The notes beneath the pieces are model-generated. The model had not been told where the DNA came from. It worked only from the letters and a program-made list of their open reading frames with translations, and did not search any database. A DNA stretch of 64,000 nt from Pseudomonas triticifolii (lineage in GTDB: Bacteria; Pseudomonadota; Gammaproteobacteria; Pseudomonadales; Pseudomonadaceae), in assembly GCF_014358015.1 (NCBI RefSeq), contig NZ_JACONV010000001.1:992001-1056000 (forward strand). Reading direction: 5' to 3'. Shown one piece after another: positions 25,938 to 35,370 of this stretch; within the stretch, counting starts at the first letter, position 1; each line of letters opens with the position of its first letter. The translations under genes were made by a program, and so were the position numbers.

Positions 25938-26755
25938 GCCGGGGTTTTCTCTGCGTGACGTGTCGCGCTGCGGGCATCCCAGCGCCTGAACAATGATTTG
26001 AGCAATTGCGCCGTTTCATCCGGCCGTTCCAGTGGAAACATGTGCCCTCCCGGCATCGACAGGTATTCGCCTTCGCGCATGCGCCTGGCCAGATAGCCAT
26101 GGTGCGGCATGATCACACGGCTTTGCTTGCCACGCACCATCGCCAGCGGCACCTTGAGCTGCCGCGACGGCAAAGGACTGGTGTGCGGAATACTGCGGTA
26201 GATGCTGATCTCGGTCGCGGGATCGAAGCGCAGGCGCAACTGCTCGCCATCCGCCTGCAGGCCGTGTTGCAGGTACGCATCCAGGCACTCGGGATCGAAA
26301 CGGCGAAACAGCGTCTTGCTGGCGAAATAGGCACGGGCCGACTCAAGGTCAGCAAACGCCTCGCGACGTCCAAGCGTTCGACCGGCAGGCGTAATACGAT
26401 CAATGAATCCAAGGCGCTTGGCCGCACGAATGAACAACTGATCAGCCAGGCTGAGCACCGGTGAATCAAGCATCACCACGCCTCGGTACAGCTCAGGGCA
26501 ACGCAACGCGGCATGCAAATGCAGCACGCCACCCAGCGAATGCCCTACGCCCCACACAGGGCCATCCTGCTCGCGCAGATGGTGAATCAGCTCATCGACC
26601 AGATTCAGCCAGTTGTCGTCCACCGGAAAACGCGGGTCATGGGCATGCTGTTCCAGATGCGCCACTGCGTATTCCGGCGCCAGCCCGGCGAACAGCTTGC
26701 CGTAGGTGGCCGAGGGGAAGCCGTTGGCGTGGGCGAAGAACACGGGCTGGGGCAT
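25934..26755 (-). CDS. Alpha/beta fold hydrolase
   Basis: A 273-residue hydrolase from an ATG at 26755 (MPQPVFFAHANGFPSATY), the usual start of this Pseudomonas family. Key marks are HANGFP (oxyanion turn), GVGHSLGG (nucleophile Ser), MLDSPVLS, an AMVRGKQSRV strand before the acid, and PGGHMFPLERP with the catalytic His. It overlaps the next hydrolase by four bases. In P. aeruginosa a lipase-like hydrolase (PA1615) also lies next to gpsA, so the arrangement is conserved. Substrate unknown. Confidence 0.87.
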   Translation of the reverse strand: MPQPVFFAHANGFPSATYGKLFAGLAPEYAVAHLEQHAHDPRFPVDDNWLNLVDELIHHLREQDGPVWGVGHSLGGVLHLHAALRCPELYRGVVMLDSPVLSLADQLFIRAAKRLGFIDRITPAGRTLGRREAFADLESARAYFASKTLFRRFDPECLDAYLQHGLQADGEQLRLRFDPATEISIYRSIPHTSPLPSRQLKVPLAMVRGKQSRVIMPHHGYLARRMREGEYLSMPGGHMFPLERPDETAQLLKSLFRRWDARSATRHAEKTPA

Positions 26756-26880
26756 GCCGGTACACTCAAAGGCTGGACGAGTAACGATTGTGCGCACCGG
26801 TCCAGACCCACGGCAATGATTGGAACTGCCATCGAAGGTGTCACTCCGGCCATCGCGTAGCGACAATGCCATGGCCTCAC

Positions 26881-27324
26881 TCAGCGAGCAGGCGGCTCCT
26901 GGCCATGCGGCACCACCGCGACGGTCAGTCGCGAGATACAACTCAATTTGCCTTCATCAGTCGTGATCCGAATATCCCAGACGTGAGTGGTACGACCGAT
27001 ATGCACAGGGCGCACGACTCCGGTGACACGCCCTGAACGCACGCCACGCAGGTGGTTAGCGTTGACCTCAAGCCCTACGCAGAAGAATTTGCTTGAATCG
27101 ATCAACAGGTAGCTGGCCATTGAACCCAGCGACTCGGCGAGCACCACCGACGCCCCGCCGTGCAGCAGCCCGAACGGTTGATGGGTGCGCGGATCGACCA
27201 CCATGCTGGCGGTCAGGGAGTCTTCGGTGAACGATTCGAAGCGGATATCCAGCACTTCGCCGATGGTGTTCTTCTGCGCCTTCATCAGGGCGTCTATATC
27301 AGGTGTTACACGCCATACACTCAT
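26881..27324 (-). CDS. Hotdog-fold thioesterase (PaaI/YdiI-like)
   Basis: A 147-residue acyl-CoA thioesterase. The ATG at 27324 has AAGGA six bases upstream. The family motif FGLLHGGASVVLAESLGSMA (about residues 50-69) carries the catalytic Gly/Glu region, followed by VGLEVNANHLRGV and the RTTHVWDIRI strand. Length is that of YdiI/MenI-like hotdog proteins. Without a menaquinone pathway in view, the natural substrate is uncertain. Confidence 0.88.
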   Translation of the reverse strand: MSVWRVTPDIDALMKAQKNTIGEVLDIRFESFTEDSLTASMVVDPRTHQPFGLLHGGASVVLAESLGSMASYLLIDSSKFFCVGLEVNANHLRGVRSGRVTGVVRPVHIGRTTHVWDIRITTDEGKLSCISRLTVAVVPHGQEPPAR

Positions 27325-27394
27325 GCTCAATCCTTTTTTATGGTGGGGTGACGCTGGTGGCTCACACGTCAAGCGCCCGCCAGGGCGGGCCCGC

Positions 27395-27850
27395 TCAGAC
27401 GTGGCGAATACTGTTGAGGTGCATGCCGCCCGCGACCAGGTGCTCACCTTCAAGCTCGGCAAGACTGGCAGTGCTCATCGGTTCGGCCTGCTGATAGCTG
27501 CCGTGAACCAATAGCCCGATCAGCGCACCGACCAGCGGTTGATGGCTGACCAGCAGGACTCCGTCCACGGCCAGCGCCTCCAGATGGGCCAATACCTGGC
27601 GCGGGTCGCTGTCGGGCGTCAGCCAGGGCACGGTCACGGTCGGTTCCTCGAAGCCAAGCGATCTGTGCACCAGCTCGGCGGTCTGCTGAGCACGGACGTA
27701 AGGGCTGGCGAGCAGTTTCTGCAGCGGCTTGTCGCTCAGGTGGACAGCGCTCTTGAGCACTTCCTCCCGGCCGTGGGCAGTCAGCTCGCGTTCGGCATCG
27801 CTGCGCGCCCGGGATTGGGCTTCGCCATGACGCAGCACCCAGATCTTCAT
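27395..27850 (-). CDS. sixA: Phosphohistidine phosphatase SixA
   Basis: A 151-residue histidine phosphatase. The N-terminal RHGEA motif (His8) is the catalytic phospho-acceptor, SPYVRAQQTAE carries the second Arg, and SHQPLVG the second His. Family knowledge: SixA removes phosphate from His of phosphotransfer proteins such as NPr of the nitrogen PTS or HPt domains. The ATG overlaps the stop of the upstream DUF4389 gene (ATGA). A GC-rich hairpin (GCCCGCC/GGCGGGC, 27375-27390) follows the stop. Confidence 0.9.
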   Translation of the reverse strand: MKIWVLRHGEAQSRARSDAERELTAHGREEVLKSAVHLSDKPLQKLLASPYVRAQQTAELVHRSLGFEEPTVTVPWLTPDSDPRQVLAHLEALAVDGVLLVSHQPLVGALIGLLVHGSYQQAEPMSTASLAELEGEHLVAGGMHLNSIRHV

Positions 27851-28191
27851 AGCTTCGGCTCCTCATCACGCACCGGATGCGGTGCAGGCGCGACGTAATG
27901 CGCCGCTTCGCCGTCCGGCGCACGTGGCGTTGGCCAGTCGGCGAACGGCCAGGGCTTTTGGTCCGTGTGGAAGGTGCCGAAGCGACCAATCTGTGCCAGA
28001 AACTGGCTCAGGCTGTCACCGAAGTTCATCAGGGTGCCACTCGGCGCGCCGTAGATCAGGCGGTAGCCCAATTGCACCAGCACCACGCCTGCCAGCACCA
28101 CTTCAGCGACCTGCCAGACAATGACGAACAGCAGCATCCAGAGGATGCGCAGCAGGATGGATTCGTTCTTCTGGGTGTTCGACTCGTTCAA
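27847..28191 (-). CDS. DUF4389 membrane protein
   Basis: A 114-residue protein with a first hydrophobic segment (ILLRILWMLLFVIVWQ) and a second (VVLAGVVLVQLGYRLIYG), then the family motif FGDSLSQFLAQIGRFGTF, then a Pro-rich soluble tail with KPWPFADWP. It lies between gpsA (26-base gap) and sixA (four-base overlap), which indicates one operon. No function is known for the family. Confidence 0.82.
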   Translation of the reverse strand: MNESNTQKNESILLRILWMLLFVIVWQVAEVVLAGVVLVQLGYRLIYGAPSGTLMNFGDSLSQFLAQIGRFGTFHTDQKPWPFADWPTPRAPDGEAAHYVAPAPHPVRDEEPKL

Positions 28192-28216
28192 GACCCTTCT
28201 CCCGGATGAGGTGGTT

Positions 28217-29242
28217 TCAATTGAAGCCTGTGATTGAGATGAAATCGACGTCCGTCTTGGGTTCGGCGCGCATCAGCGCTTCGATCACCTGGTTGAGCGT
28301 ACGACCTTCGAAAAGAATGGCATGCAGACCCGCGACCAATGGCATGTAAACCTGAGCTTCCTGCGCTTTGACCTTCAGCACCTTGAGGGTGTTCACCCCT
28401 TCTGCGACCTCGCCCAGGCGCGTCACCGCCTCGTCCAGGCTCAGGCCCTGCCCCAGCGCAAAGCCGACCTGATAGTTGCGGCTTTTGGGGGACGAACACG
28501 TCACGATCAGGTCGCCCACGCCTGCTAGCCCGAGGAAGGTCATCGGGTTGGCGCCCTGAGCCACTGCGAAGCGGGTCATCTCGGCCAGCGCACGTGTGAT
28601 CAGCATGCTTTTGGTGTTCTCGCCCATGTCCAGCGCCACCGCCATGCCGGCAATGATTGCGTAGACGTTTTTCAAGGCGCCCCCCAGCTCGACACCAAAC
28701 CGGTCGGCGCTGGCATACACGCGAAAGGTGCGGCCATGCAAAACCGCCTGCACCTGCTGACACAATGCCTCGTCTTCGCTGGCGACCACCGTGGCAGTCA
28801 GTGCGTGCTCGGCAATTTCCCGCGCCAGGTTGGGTCCGGACAGCACGCCGATGCGCGCCTGAGGCACGATTTCCTCAAGGATCTGGCTCATCAGCTTGAA
28901 CGTCTGCGCCTCGATGCCTTTGGTCAGGCTCACCAGCATCTTGCCGCTCAGGCATTCGACATGCGGCGACAGCACGCTGCGCAACGCACTGGACGGCAAG
29001 GCGACAAAAATCAGCTCACTGCCTTCCAGTGTTGCGGCAAGGTCAGTCACCGGCTGGACTTCCGGCCGGACCTTGATGCCCTTGAGGTAGCGCGGGTTTT
29101 CACGATTGACGCGGATCGCCTCTGCCTGCTCGGGATCACGCATCCATTGGCGAACCTGATGGCCGTTTTCGGCCAGAAGATTTGCGATGGCAGTGCCAAA
29201 GCTGCCGCCTCCAAGAACCGCTACAGGCTGCTGCGTGGTCAT
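28217..29242 (-). CDS. gpsA: NAD(P)+ glycerol-3-phosphate dehydrogenase
   Basis: A 341-residue enzyme that reduces dihydroxyacetone phosphate to sn-glycerol-3-phosphate for phospholipid synthesis, in the cytosol. The Rossmann motif [12 protein letters not shown] is near residue 10, and the N-terminal half has [12 protein letters not shown]. The catalytic Lys lies in [10 protein letters not shown], and [18 protein letters not shown] is the family signature. Length is normal. It is first in a minus-strand run with the DUF4389 gene and sixA. The same neighbourhood (gpsA near a hybrid kinase and fabAB) is found in P. aeruginosa. Confidence 0.96.
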   Translation of the reverse strand: MTTQQPVAVLGGGSFGTAIANLLAENGHQVRQWMRDPEQAEAIRVNRENPRYLKGIKVRPEVQPVTDLAATLEGSELIFVALPSSALRSVLSPHVECLSGKMLVSLTKGIEAQTFKLMSQILEEIVPQARIGVLSGPNLAREIAEHALTATVVASEDEALCQQVQAVLHGRTFRVYASADRFGVELGGALKNVYAIIAGMAVALDMGENTKSMLITRALAEMTRFAVAQGANPMTFLGLAGVGDLIVTCSSPKSRNYQVGFALGQGLSLDEAVTRLGEVAEGVNTLKVLKVKAQEAQVYMPLVAGLHAILFEGRTLNQVIEALMRAEPKTDVDFISITGFN

Positions 29243-29552
29243 AAATCAATCCATCCTGGGCCACTGATTGGCGATGTCGGCATTATACGGAGCGCCACGG
29301 CATCAGCCAGCGCCAAACACGTCAGACCTGCCTTCATCGTGGCCAGGCCCCACGCCAGAGCCTGCCCACACAAATAAGTTGTCTGGAAACCCGGCCCATG
29401 TCGGTTAACATACACGTACACAGCATGCATTATCGTGATGGCCGACGCCTTGGCGCAGGCGCACACAGATGCTTTGAAAAGGATCAGGGACGTACAGGCA
29501 TGGACGCATCGATCGAGTGCCAGGGGCATGCCCCTGCTGCCAGTGGCTGCCA
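29243..29552. other. Divergent intergenic region between gpsA and the hybrid kinase
   Basis: 310 bases with no supported gene. It must hold the promoters of both flanking genes. A TTAACA near 29405 followed about 17 bases later by a CATTAT-like box could serve the kinase, but the match is poor. Nothing else seen. Confidence 0.4.
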
Positions 29553-31478
29553 ATGAAGTTTCGTCACTGGGACATCAATACCCGCACCCAGGCCATCAGT
29601 CTCGGCCCCGCCCTGTTGCTGACGGTACTGCTGATCGGTTTCTTTACCTTCGTGCGTATCCAGGACCTGCGTCAGGAGCTCAATCACACGGGGCAACTGA
29701 TCGCCAACCAGTTGGCGCCCGCTGCCGAGCCTGGTCTTTCGATTGGCGACACCGAAGGCCTGAAAAGCCTCATTCGGGCCACACTGTCGATGCCCGGTGT
29801 GCGCTATGTCGAAATTCAGGACAGTTCGAACACTGTGCTGGTCTACATCGATCAACCTCGAGAAAACGAGCACACCGCGCGGCAGATGGAAATGTTCCAG
29901 GCGCCTGTCCGCGCCCAGCACATGATCACCCGAAGCACGCAGCCAGACGCCACACCATCGCCGCACGATGCATCGCCACGTTATCTGGGCCGAGTGCTGG
30001 TGGGCATGTCCAGCGAGGCGTTCAGCCGTCGTCAGCAGGAAATCCTGCTCAAGGCCGCAATCCTGGCCTTGTGTGCGCTGCTGTTCACCTTTCTGCTGGC
30101 CAGACGCCTGGCCCTGAGCCTGTCCCGCCCCATCAGTGACATGGGCGAAGCCCTCAAGGCGATCCAGAAAGGCGACTACAGGACGCCGCTCCCGGTCAGT
30201 GACGACGCCGAACTCGGCGCACTCGCAAGGCACATCAATAACCTGGCCCAGAACCTGGACAAGGCCAGCCTGGAGCAGCAACGATCCATGGCGCAGCTCA
30301 TCCAGACCCGCGAGGAGGCAGAGCAGGCCAACCGCGCCAAGTCCGACTTTCTGGCGATGATGAGCCATGAACTGCGCACGCCCATGAACGGCGTACTGGG
30401 CATGCTGCAACTGCTGGAAACCACGCGTATGACCGACGAGCAAAGCGAATATGCCGCGCTCGCCACCGAGTCCACGGAGCACTTGCTGCGGGTCATTAAC
30501 GATATTCTGGATTTCTCTCGCATCGAGCGCGATGCACTGCAGATGGAGGGCATTGCCTTCAATCTGGCAGAACTGATCAACGCATCCACCCACGCGTTCA
30601 ATCACAACGCGCAGCAACGCAATCTGGCGCTCAATCTCTATATTCAGCCGGGCCTTGAGTCGCTCAACGTAATGGGCGACCCGACCCGGATTCGCCAGAT
30701 TCTGGTGAACCTGATCGGCAATGCCCTCAAATTCACCGAACAAGGCAGTGTCTGCGTGGAGGCTGGCTGGGTCCTGCTCGACGCCGATCACCTGCGGCTC
30801 ACCTGCACAGTTCAGGACAGCGGTATCGGCATTCATGCCGACCAACTGGAGTCGATGTTCGACGCCTTCCATCAAGCCGACAGCTCCATTTCCAGGCGCT
30901 ACGGCGGCACCGGCCTGGGTCTGCCCATTGCCCGTACGCTGGCCGAACGCATGGGCGGAACGTTGCAGGCGCAGAGTGAAGAAGGCACGGGCTCGCTGTT
31001 TACATTGCAAATTCCGCTGCCCGTCGCCCCGCAACAGCCTGCCGATATTCGACAACCGCTATACGCCGTCGATGCCCCCGACAAAGAACTGAACGTATTG
31101 CTGGTCGAAGATAATCCGGTGAACCGCACGGTGGTCCAGGCCATGCTGCATAACATGGGCTGTGAGGTGGAAGTGGCGGTTGACGGTGCCCAGGCGGTGG
31201 CGATGGCCAGCATCAGGCGCTATGCGCTGATCCTCATGGACTGCCGACTGCCGGTGATGGACGGCTATGAAGCCACTCGCCGGATTCGCGCACTGTCGGG
31301 ACTGGACAGCGTGCCCATCATCGCCCTGACGGCCAATGCCTTGCAGGGTGATCGAGACGCCTGTTTACAGGCGGGCATGGATGACTACCTTGCCAAACCC
31401 TTCAAACATGCTGATTTACAGCAGATTTTGCGACGCTGGCTATTCTTTCGGGCACCCGCGACTGGCGATAAATGCTAA
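29553..31478 (+). CDS. Hybrid sensor histidine kinase, PA1611-like
   Basis: A 641-residue membrane hybrid kinase. The ATG at 29553 (MKFRHWDINTRTQ) is chosen because the frame upstream has no hydrophobic segment and no binding site. TM1 is about 15-34, the periplasmic domain about 35-165, TM2 about 172-192, then HAMP with SRPISDMGEALKAIQKGDYR. The kinase has His272 in SHELRTPMNG, an N box with NLIGNALKFT, then DSGIGI and YGGTGLGL. The C-terminal receiver has VEDNPVN, Asp563 in LMDCRLPVMDG and a closing LAKPF. There is no HPt domain. Position between gpsA and fabA matches P. aeruginosa PA1611, which binds RetS and influences the Gac/Rsm switch; that role here is inferred from synteny and architecture only. 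Confidence 0.88.
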   Translation: MKFRHWDINTRTQAISLGPALLLTVLLIGFFTFVRIQDLRQELNHTGQLIANQLAPAAEPGLSIGDTEGLKSLIRATLSMPGVRYVEIQDSSNTVLVYIDQPRENEHTARQMEMFQAPVRAQHMITRSTQPDATPSPHDASPRYLGRVLVGMSSEAFSRRQQEILLKAAILALCALLFTFLLARRLALSLSRPISDMGEALKAIQKGDYRTPLPVSDDAELGALARHINNLAQNLDKASLEQQRSMAQLIQTREEAEQANRAKSDFLAMMSHELRTPMNGVLGMLQLLETTRMTDEQSEYAALATESTEHLLRVINDILDFSRIERDALQMEGIAFNLAELINASTHAFNHNAQQRNLALNLYIQPGLESLNVMGDPTRIRQILVNLIGNALKFTEQGSVCVEAGWVLLDADHLRLTCTVQDSGIGIHADQLESMFDAFHQADSSISRRYGGTGLGLPIARTLAERMGGTLQAQSEEGTGSLFTLQIPLPVAPQQPADIRQPLYAVDAPDKELNVLLVEDNPVNRTVVQAMLHNMGCEVEVAVDGAQAVAMASIRRYALILMDCRLPVMDGYEATRRIRALSGLDSVPIIALTANALQGDRDACLQAGMDDYLAKPFKHADLQQILRRWLFFRAPATGDKC

Positions 31479-31535
31479 ATTGCGGCAGTCTTGACGCCGT
31501 GATCGACCTGAAAAGCCGGTCGAACTGCAAAATTC

Positions 31536-31551
31536 AGTGCACAGGTGTACT
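31536..31551. promoter_or_regulatory. Imperfect dyad AGTGCACAGGTGTACT upstream of fabA
   Basis: Twelve of sixteen bases are symmetric. It resembles the TetR-type sites (FabR/DesT: AGTGAAC or AGCGTAC half-sites) that control unsaturated fatty acid synthesis genes, and it lies about 150 bases before fabA. Candidate only. Confidence 0.35.
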
Positions 31552-31615
31552 TTGATTTCGCCCGTGCTGTGACTTTCACCACAACGCAACAGTCTATGAG
31601 TAGGCTGCCGGACAG

Positions 31616-31643
31616 AGTCCTGGCGAATTAGTCCGCCAGGACT
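31616..31643 (+). promoter_or_regulatory. 10-bp stem-loop in the fabA leader
   Basis: AGTCCTGGCG (31616-31625) and CGCCAGGACT (31634-31643) form a perfect stem around an eight-base loop, 55 bases before the fabA ATG. No T-run follows directly. It may be the terminator of the upstream kinase gene or a structured leader of fabAB. Confidence 0.5.
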
Positions 31644-31698
31644 GGCGTTTGGGCCAGTGGCGCCCCAACCTGCCGCACAAGATCATTGAGGAGCTCGC

Positions 31699-32214
31699 AT
31701 GACCAAACAACACGCCTTTACCCGGGAAGACCTGCTGCGCTGCAGTCGTGGCGAGCTGTTCGGCCCAGGTAACGCGCAACTGCCCGCCCCCAACATGCTG
31801 ATGGTTGATCGCATTACGCACATCAGCGAAGAAGGCGGCAAGTTCGGCAAGGGTGAGTTGGTCGCCGAACTGGATATCAACCCGGACCTGTGGTTCTTTG
31901 CCTGCCATTTCGAAGGCGATCCGGTGATGCCTGGCTGCCTGGGCCTTGATGCCATGTGGCAACTGGTCGGGTTTTACCTAGGCTGGCAAGGTAACCCTGG
32001 TCGTGGACGCGCATTGGGTTCGGGCGAAGTGAAGTTTTTCGGCCAGGTCCTCCCGACCGCCAAGAAAGTCACCTATAACATTCATATCAAACGCACCATG
32101 CGCGGCAAACTGGTCCTGGCAATCGCCGACGGCACCGTGAGCGTTGATGGTCGCGAAATCTACAGTGCCGAAGGTCTTCGCGTCGGCCTGTTCACTTCCA
32201 CTGAAAATTTCTAA
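31699..32214 (+). CDS. fabA: 3-hydroxydecanoyl-ACP dehydratase/isomerase
   Basis: A 171-residue cytosolic enzyme that dehydrates 3-hydroxydecanoyl-ACP and isomerises the trans-2 product to cis-3-decenoyl-ACP, the branch point of anaerobic unsaturated fatty acid synthesis. Active-site His70 is in [19 protein letters not shown] and Asp84 closes the same motif. Length is the family standard. GAGGAGCTCGC precedes the ATG. fabB follows after ten bases, giving the classical fabAB operon. Confidence 0.97.
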   Translation: MTKQHAFTREDLLRCSRGELFGPGNAQLPAPNMLMVDRITHISEEGGKFGKGELVAELDINPDLWFFACHFEGDPVMPGCLGLDAMWQLVGFYLGWQGNPGRGRALGSGEVKFFGQVLPTAKKVTYNIHIKRTMRGKLVLAIADGTVSVDGREIYSAEGLRVGLFTSTENF

Positions 32215-32224
32215 GGGTAATCGC

Positions 32225-33442
32225 ATGCGCCGCGTCGTTATCACTGGTCTGGGTATTGTTTCCTGCTTGGGCAATGACAAAGACACCGTCACCGCTAACC
32301 TGCGTGCCAACCGCCCTGGCATCCGTTTCCAGCCCGAATATGCCGAAATGGGTCTACGCAGCCATGTTGCCGGCTCCATCGACCTCAACCTGGAAGAACT
32401 GATCGATCGCAAGATTTATCGCTTCGTCGGCCATGCGGCAGCCTATGCCTATCTGGCCATGAAAGACGCCATCGCAGACGCCGGCCTGACCGACGAGCAG
32501 GTTTCCAACGTGCGTACCGGCCTGATCGCTGGCAGCGGCGGCGCTTCGACGCTGAACCAGATGGAAGCGCTCGATATCCTGCGCGAAAAAGGCGTCAAGC
32601 GCGTAGGCCCTTACCGCGTTACGCGGACCATGGGCAGCACCGTTTCCGCATGCCTGGCCACACCGTTCAAGATCAAGGGCGTGAACTACTCCATCTCGTC
32701 CGCCTGCGCCACCAGCGCTCACTGCATCGGCAACGCTGTCGAGCAGATCCAGCTGGGCAAGCAGGACATCGTGTTCGCCGGTGGTGGTGAAGAAGAGCAC
32801 TGGAGCCAGTCGTTCCTGTTCGACGCCATGGGTGCGCTGTCCACCCAGTACAACGATACCCCTGAAAAGGCTTCCCGTGCCTACGATGCCAAGCGTGACG
32901 GTTTCGTCATCGCCGGTGGCGGCGGCATGGTAGTGGTCGAGGAGCTGGAACACGCTCTGGCCCGTGGCGCCAAAATCTACGCCGAAATCGTCGGCTACGG
33001 CGCGACGTCCGATGGTTACGACATGGTCGCGCCAAGTGGCGAAGGCGCCATCCGCTGCATGCAGATGGCCTTGTCCACTGTTGAAGGCCCTATCGACTAC
33101 CTCAACACCCACGGCACCTCGACCCCGGTCGGCGATGAGATGGAAATGAACGGCGTGCGTGCAGTCTTCGGCGACAACGCACCGGCGATCAGCTCCACCA
33201 AGAGTCTGTCGGGTCACTCCCTGGGCGCCGCTGGCGTGCATGAAGCGATCTACTGCCTGCTGATGATGGAAAACAACTTCATCGCAGGCTCGGCCAATAT
33301 CGACGAGCTGGACCCGAAAGTCGCTGACATGCCTATCCTGCTCGAGACACGGGAAAACGCGAAGATCGACCAGGTCATGAGTAACAGCTTTGGCTTCGGC
33401 GGCACCAACGCGACGCTGGTTCTGAAGCGCTATCAGGCGTAA
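32225..33442 (+). CDS. fabB: 3-oxoacyl-ACP synthase I
   Basis: A 405-residue condensing enzyme that elongates the cis-3-decenoyl-ACP made by FabA. The catalytic Cys161 is in [15 protein letters not shown], with His in [12 protein letters not shown] and [11 protein letters not shown], and the C-terminal [12 protein letters not shown] loop. The ATG at 32225 has AAGGG upstream; an open extension to 32144 overlaps fabA and is not used. It is followed by a strong terminator. Core enzyme, intact. Confidence 0.97.
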   Translation: MRRVVITGLGIVSCLGNDKDTVTANLRANRPGIRFQPEYAEMGLRSHVAGSIDLNLEELIDRKIYRFVGHAAAYAYLAMKDAIADAGLTDEQVSNVRTGLIAGSGGASTLNQMEALDILREKGVKRVGPYRVTRTMGSTVSACLATPFKIKGVNYSISSACATSAHCIGNAVEQIQLGKQDIVFAGGGEEEHWSQSFLFDAMGALSTQYNDTPEKASRAYDAKRDGFVIAGGGGMVVVEELEHALARGAKIYAEIVGYGATSDGYDMVAPSGEGAIRCMQMALSTVEGPIDYLNTHGTSTPVGDEMEMNGVRAVFGDNAPAISSTKSLSGHSLGAAGVHEAIYCLLMMENNFIAGSANIDELDPKVADMPILLETRENAKIDQVMSNSFGFGGTNATLVLKRYQA

Positions 33443-33463
33443 CGACAAGCGTGTGCAAGACTG

Positions 33464-33489
33464 AAAAGGCGCCTTTCGAGGCGCCTTTT
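33464..33489 (+). terminator. Rho-independent terminator of fabAB
   Basis: AAAAGGCGCC (33464-33473) pairs with GGCGCCTTTT (33480-33489), followed by CTGTTTTAA. It begins 21 bases after the fabB stop. Confidence 0.9.
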
Positions 33490-33518
33490 CTGTTTTAAAC
33501 CTCAAACACCCGGGCGTC

Positions 33519-33542
33519 GCGGGAGCGAGCTTGCTCGCGAAC
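33519..33542. repeat. Pseudomonas REP element (single)
   Basis: GCGGGAGCGAGCTTGCTCGC is the common intergenic REP palindrome of fluorescent pseudomonads. A partial inverted copy of its core (CGAGCAAGC) follows at 33542-33550. It lies between fabB and the pirin gene. Confidence 0.75.
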
Positions 33543-33685
33543 GAGCAAGCGCTGACGCCATCGCCTATATGACGCGCACCATTGCCTTCGTAAGACACAC
33601 CTACGTTCGTTTGCTGACATTTATCCCTCGCCCTCCCCGCGCTATGATTCCAGTCATTCCCTGACCCACCGTGGAGACCCGAATC

Positions 33686-34537
33686 ATGCTGACCATCGTC
33701 CCACGCGCTGAAACGGTGGAAGGCCAGCCAATCCTGCGCCCCCTGCCCTCGGCACGCTGCCGCAGCGTCGGGCCGTTCGTGTTTTTCGACCATATGCTTG
33801 AGACGCAGTACTTGCCAGGCACAGGCATGGACATCCGCCAGCATCCGCACATCGGCCTGTCGACGCTGACCTACCTGCTGGAAGGCGAACTGCAGCACAA
33901 GGACAGCCTGGGCAGTGATCAGCGCGTTCAGGCAGGAGACGTGAGCTGGATGACGTCAGGCGCAGCCATAGCTCATATCGAGCGTACGCCCGAGCCCCTG
34001 AAAATCAGCGGCTCACGCCTGCACGGCCTGCAGGTCTGGCTGGCGTCACCCCGAGCACATGAACAAGGCCCCGGCCATTACAGTCATCACCCTGCACACA
34101 GCCTCCCGCAGAGCGACAGCATGGGCATTTTCATCCGCATGCTTGCAGGTGAAGGCTTTGGCCTGCAATCGCCCGTAAAAGTGCTCTCAGGCACGCTGTA
34201 CGCCGAAATACGCCTGCAGACCGCCACAACGCTGGTGATTCCGACAGAACATCAGGAACGCGCGGTCTACGTTCTCAAGGGCGATGCGTCACTGGACGGC
34301 ATACCGATTGCCCCCTGCACACTGGTGGTGCTGGAACCGGGCGTCATCGTGAATCTGTGCGCGGAGAGCGAATGTCACGCCGTGCTCATAGGCGGTGCCC
34401 CTCTGGACGGGCCGCGCCGCATGAACTGGAACTTCGTGGCCAGCGACCCGGCGCTGATAGAAAACGCGCGAAATCGCTGGGCCTCAGGCGACTGGCCGAC
34501 CGTTGCGGGAGAGCCCGGCCGGATCGAGTTACCTTGA
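33686..34537 (+). CDS. Pirin family protein
   Basis: A 283-residue bicupin. The ATG at 33686 follows GGAG; a GTG five codons earlier is less likely. The N-terminal cupin has the metal-binding set DIRQHPHIGLST (two His), a later His and Glu in GAAIAHIERTPE, and ELQHKDSLG. Members bind iron in the nucleus of eukaryotes, and some bacterial members have quercetinase activity. There is no clear operon partner. Converges on the dienelactone hydrolase-like gene after 13 bases. Confidence 0.88.
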   Translation: MLTIVPRAETVEGQPILRPLPSARCRSVGPFVFFDHMLETQYLPGTGMDIRQHPHIGLSTLTYLLEGELQHKDSLGSDQRVQAGDVSWMTSGAAIAHIERTPEPLKISGSRLHGLQVWLASPRAHEQGPGHYSHHPAHSLPQSDSMGIFIRMLAGEGFGLQSPVKVLSGTLYAEIRLQTATTLVIPTEHQERAVYVLKGDASLDGIPIAPCTLVVLEPGVIVNLCAESECHAVLIGGAPLDGPRRMNWNFVASDPALIENARNRWASGDWPTVAGEPGRIELP

Positions 34538-34550
34538 ACGTCAGAACGGC

Positions 34551-35279
34551 TTAGTTGAACACTTCGCTCAACAGATCGTGCATGGACTTGAATGCACGAT
34601 TCGCTACCTTCGCGTCGTACATCATCTTGCCCGGCACATTGGCATGCGGGTCAGTGAACGAGTGAAATGCACCGCCGTGGTTATGCAATTGCCAATCGAC
34701 GCCCGCTGCATTCATCTCGGCCTCGAACGCCGACAACTGCTCCTGAGGCACCATAGGGTCGGATGCACCGTTCAGAATCAGCACCGAGCCTTTGATGTTG
34801 CCGGCATCGGCAGGGTTAGGCGTATCCAGCGTGCCGTGGAAGGAAATGGCCGCCTTGAGGTCAGCGCCGCTGCGCGCCAGTTCCAGCGAGCAGCAACCGC
34901 CGAAGCAGAAACCAAAAGTGGCGATGCGGTTGGCATCCAGCGAGACGCCCGCCTGACTCAGCAACAGATCCAGCCCTGCCTGCATGCGCTTGCGCAGCAA
35001 CGCACGATCGTTCTTCAGAGGCATCATCGCCTCGCCTGCCTCATCACCGTTGCCCGGGCGAATGTTCTGGCCGTAAAGGTCGACCAGCAGCACTACGTAA
35101 CCCTGCTCGGCCACAGCCTTGGCGATGTTCTCAGCGTCGTCGCTGACGCCCATCCAGTTGGGAGCCATCAACAGGCCCGGCCGGGAAGAGGTCACGTTTG
35201 CGTCATACACAAGACGACTCTCATAAGGCTGACCATCAATCTGGTGCGCTACGGAACGTACAGTAATCTTGCTGCTCAT
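34551..35279 (-). CDS. Dienelactone hydrolase family protein
   Basis: A 242-residue alpha/beta hydrolase with a cysteine nucleophile. GFCFGGCCSLELAR carries the Cys elbow, GASDPMVP the Asp, and GAFHSFTDPHA the His. The ATG at 35279 has GGAG seven bases upstream. Family members cleave dienelactones in chlorocatechol breakdown, but most chromosomal copies outside such clusters have unknown substrates, as here. It lies just downstream of htpG on the same strand? No: it precedes the htpG terminator in the plus direction and is transcribed after it on the minus strand, with a terminator between. Confidence 0.87.
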   Translation of the reverse strand: MSSKITVRSVAHQIDGQPYESRLVYDANVTSSRPGLLMAPNWMGVSDDAENIAKAVAEQGYVVLLVDLYGQNIRPGNGDEAGEAMMPLKNDRALLRKRMQAGLDLLLSQAGVSLDANRIATFGFCFGGCCSLELARSGADLKAAISFHGTLDTPNPADAGNIKGSVLILNGASDPMVPQEQLSAFEAEMNAAGVDWQLHNHGGAFHSFTDPHANVPGKMMYDAKVANRAFKSMHDLLSEVFN

Positions 35280-35334
35280 CGCTGACTCCTGATGATTTGA
35301 AAGGTGAGAAATACAGCCGTGAAAGATCAAACAA

Positions 35335-35356
35335 AAAACCCGCCGAAGCGGGTTTT
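35335..35356 (-). terminator. Terminator of htpG
   Basis: AAAACCCGC (35335-35343) pairs with GCGGGTTTT (35348-35356). On the minus strand the stem is followed by a T-run. It starts 15 bases beyond the htpG stop. Confidence 0.88.
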
Positions 35357-35370
35357 CTGTCACTCGGTCA

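Noticed and set aside
29484..31055. A 523-codon minus-strand frame opposite the hybrid kinase
   Set aside because: Shadow of the kinase; no motif seen.
32354..33898. A 514-codon minus-strand frame opposite fabB
   Set aside because: It runs through fabB, its terminator, the REP element and into the pirin gene, so it cannot be a real gene.
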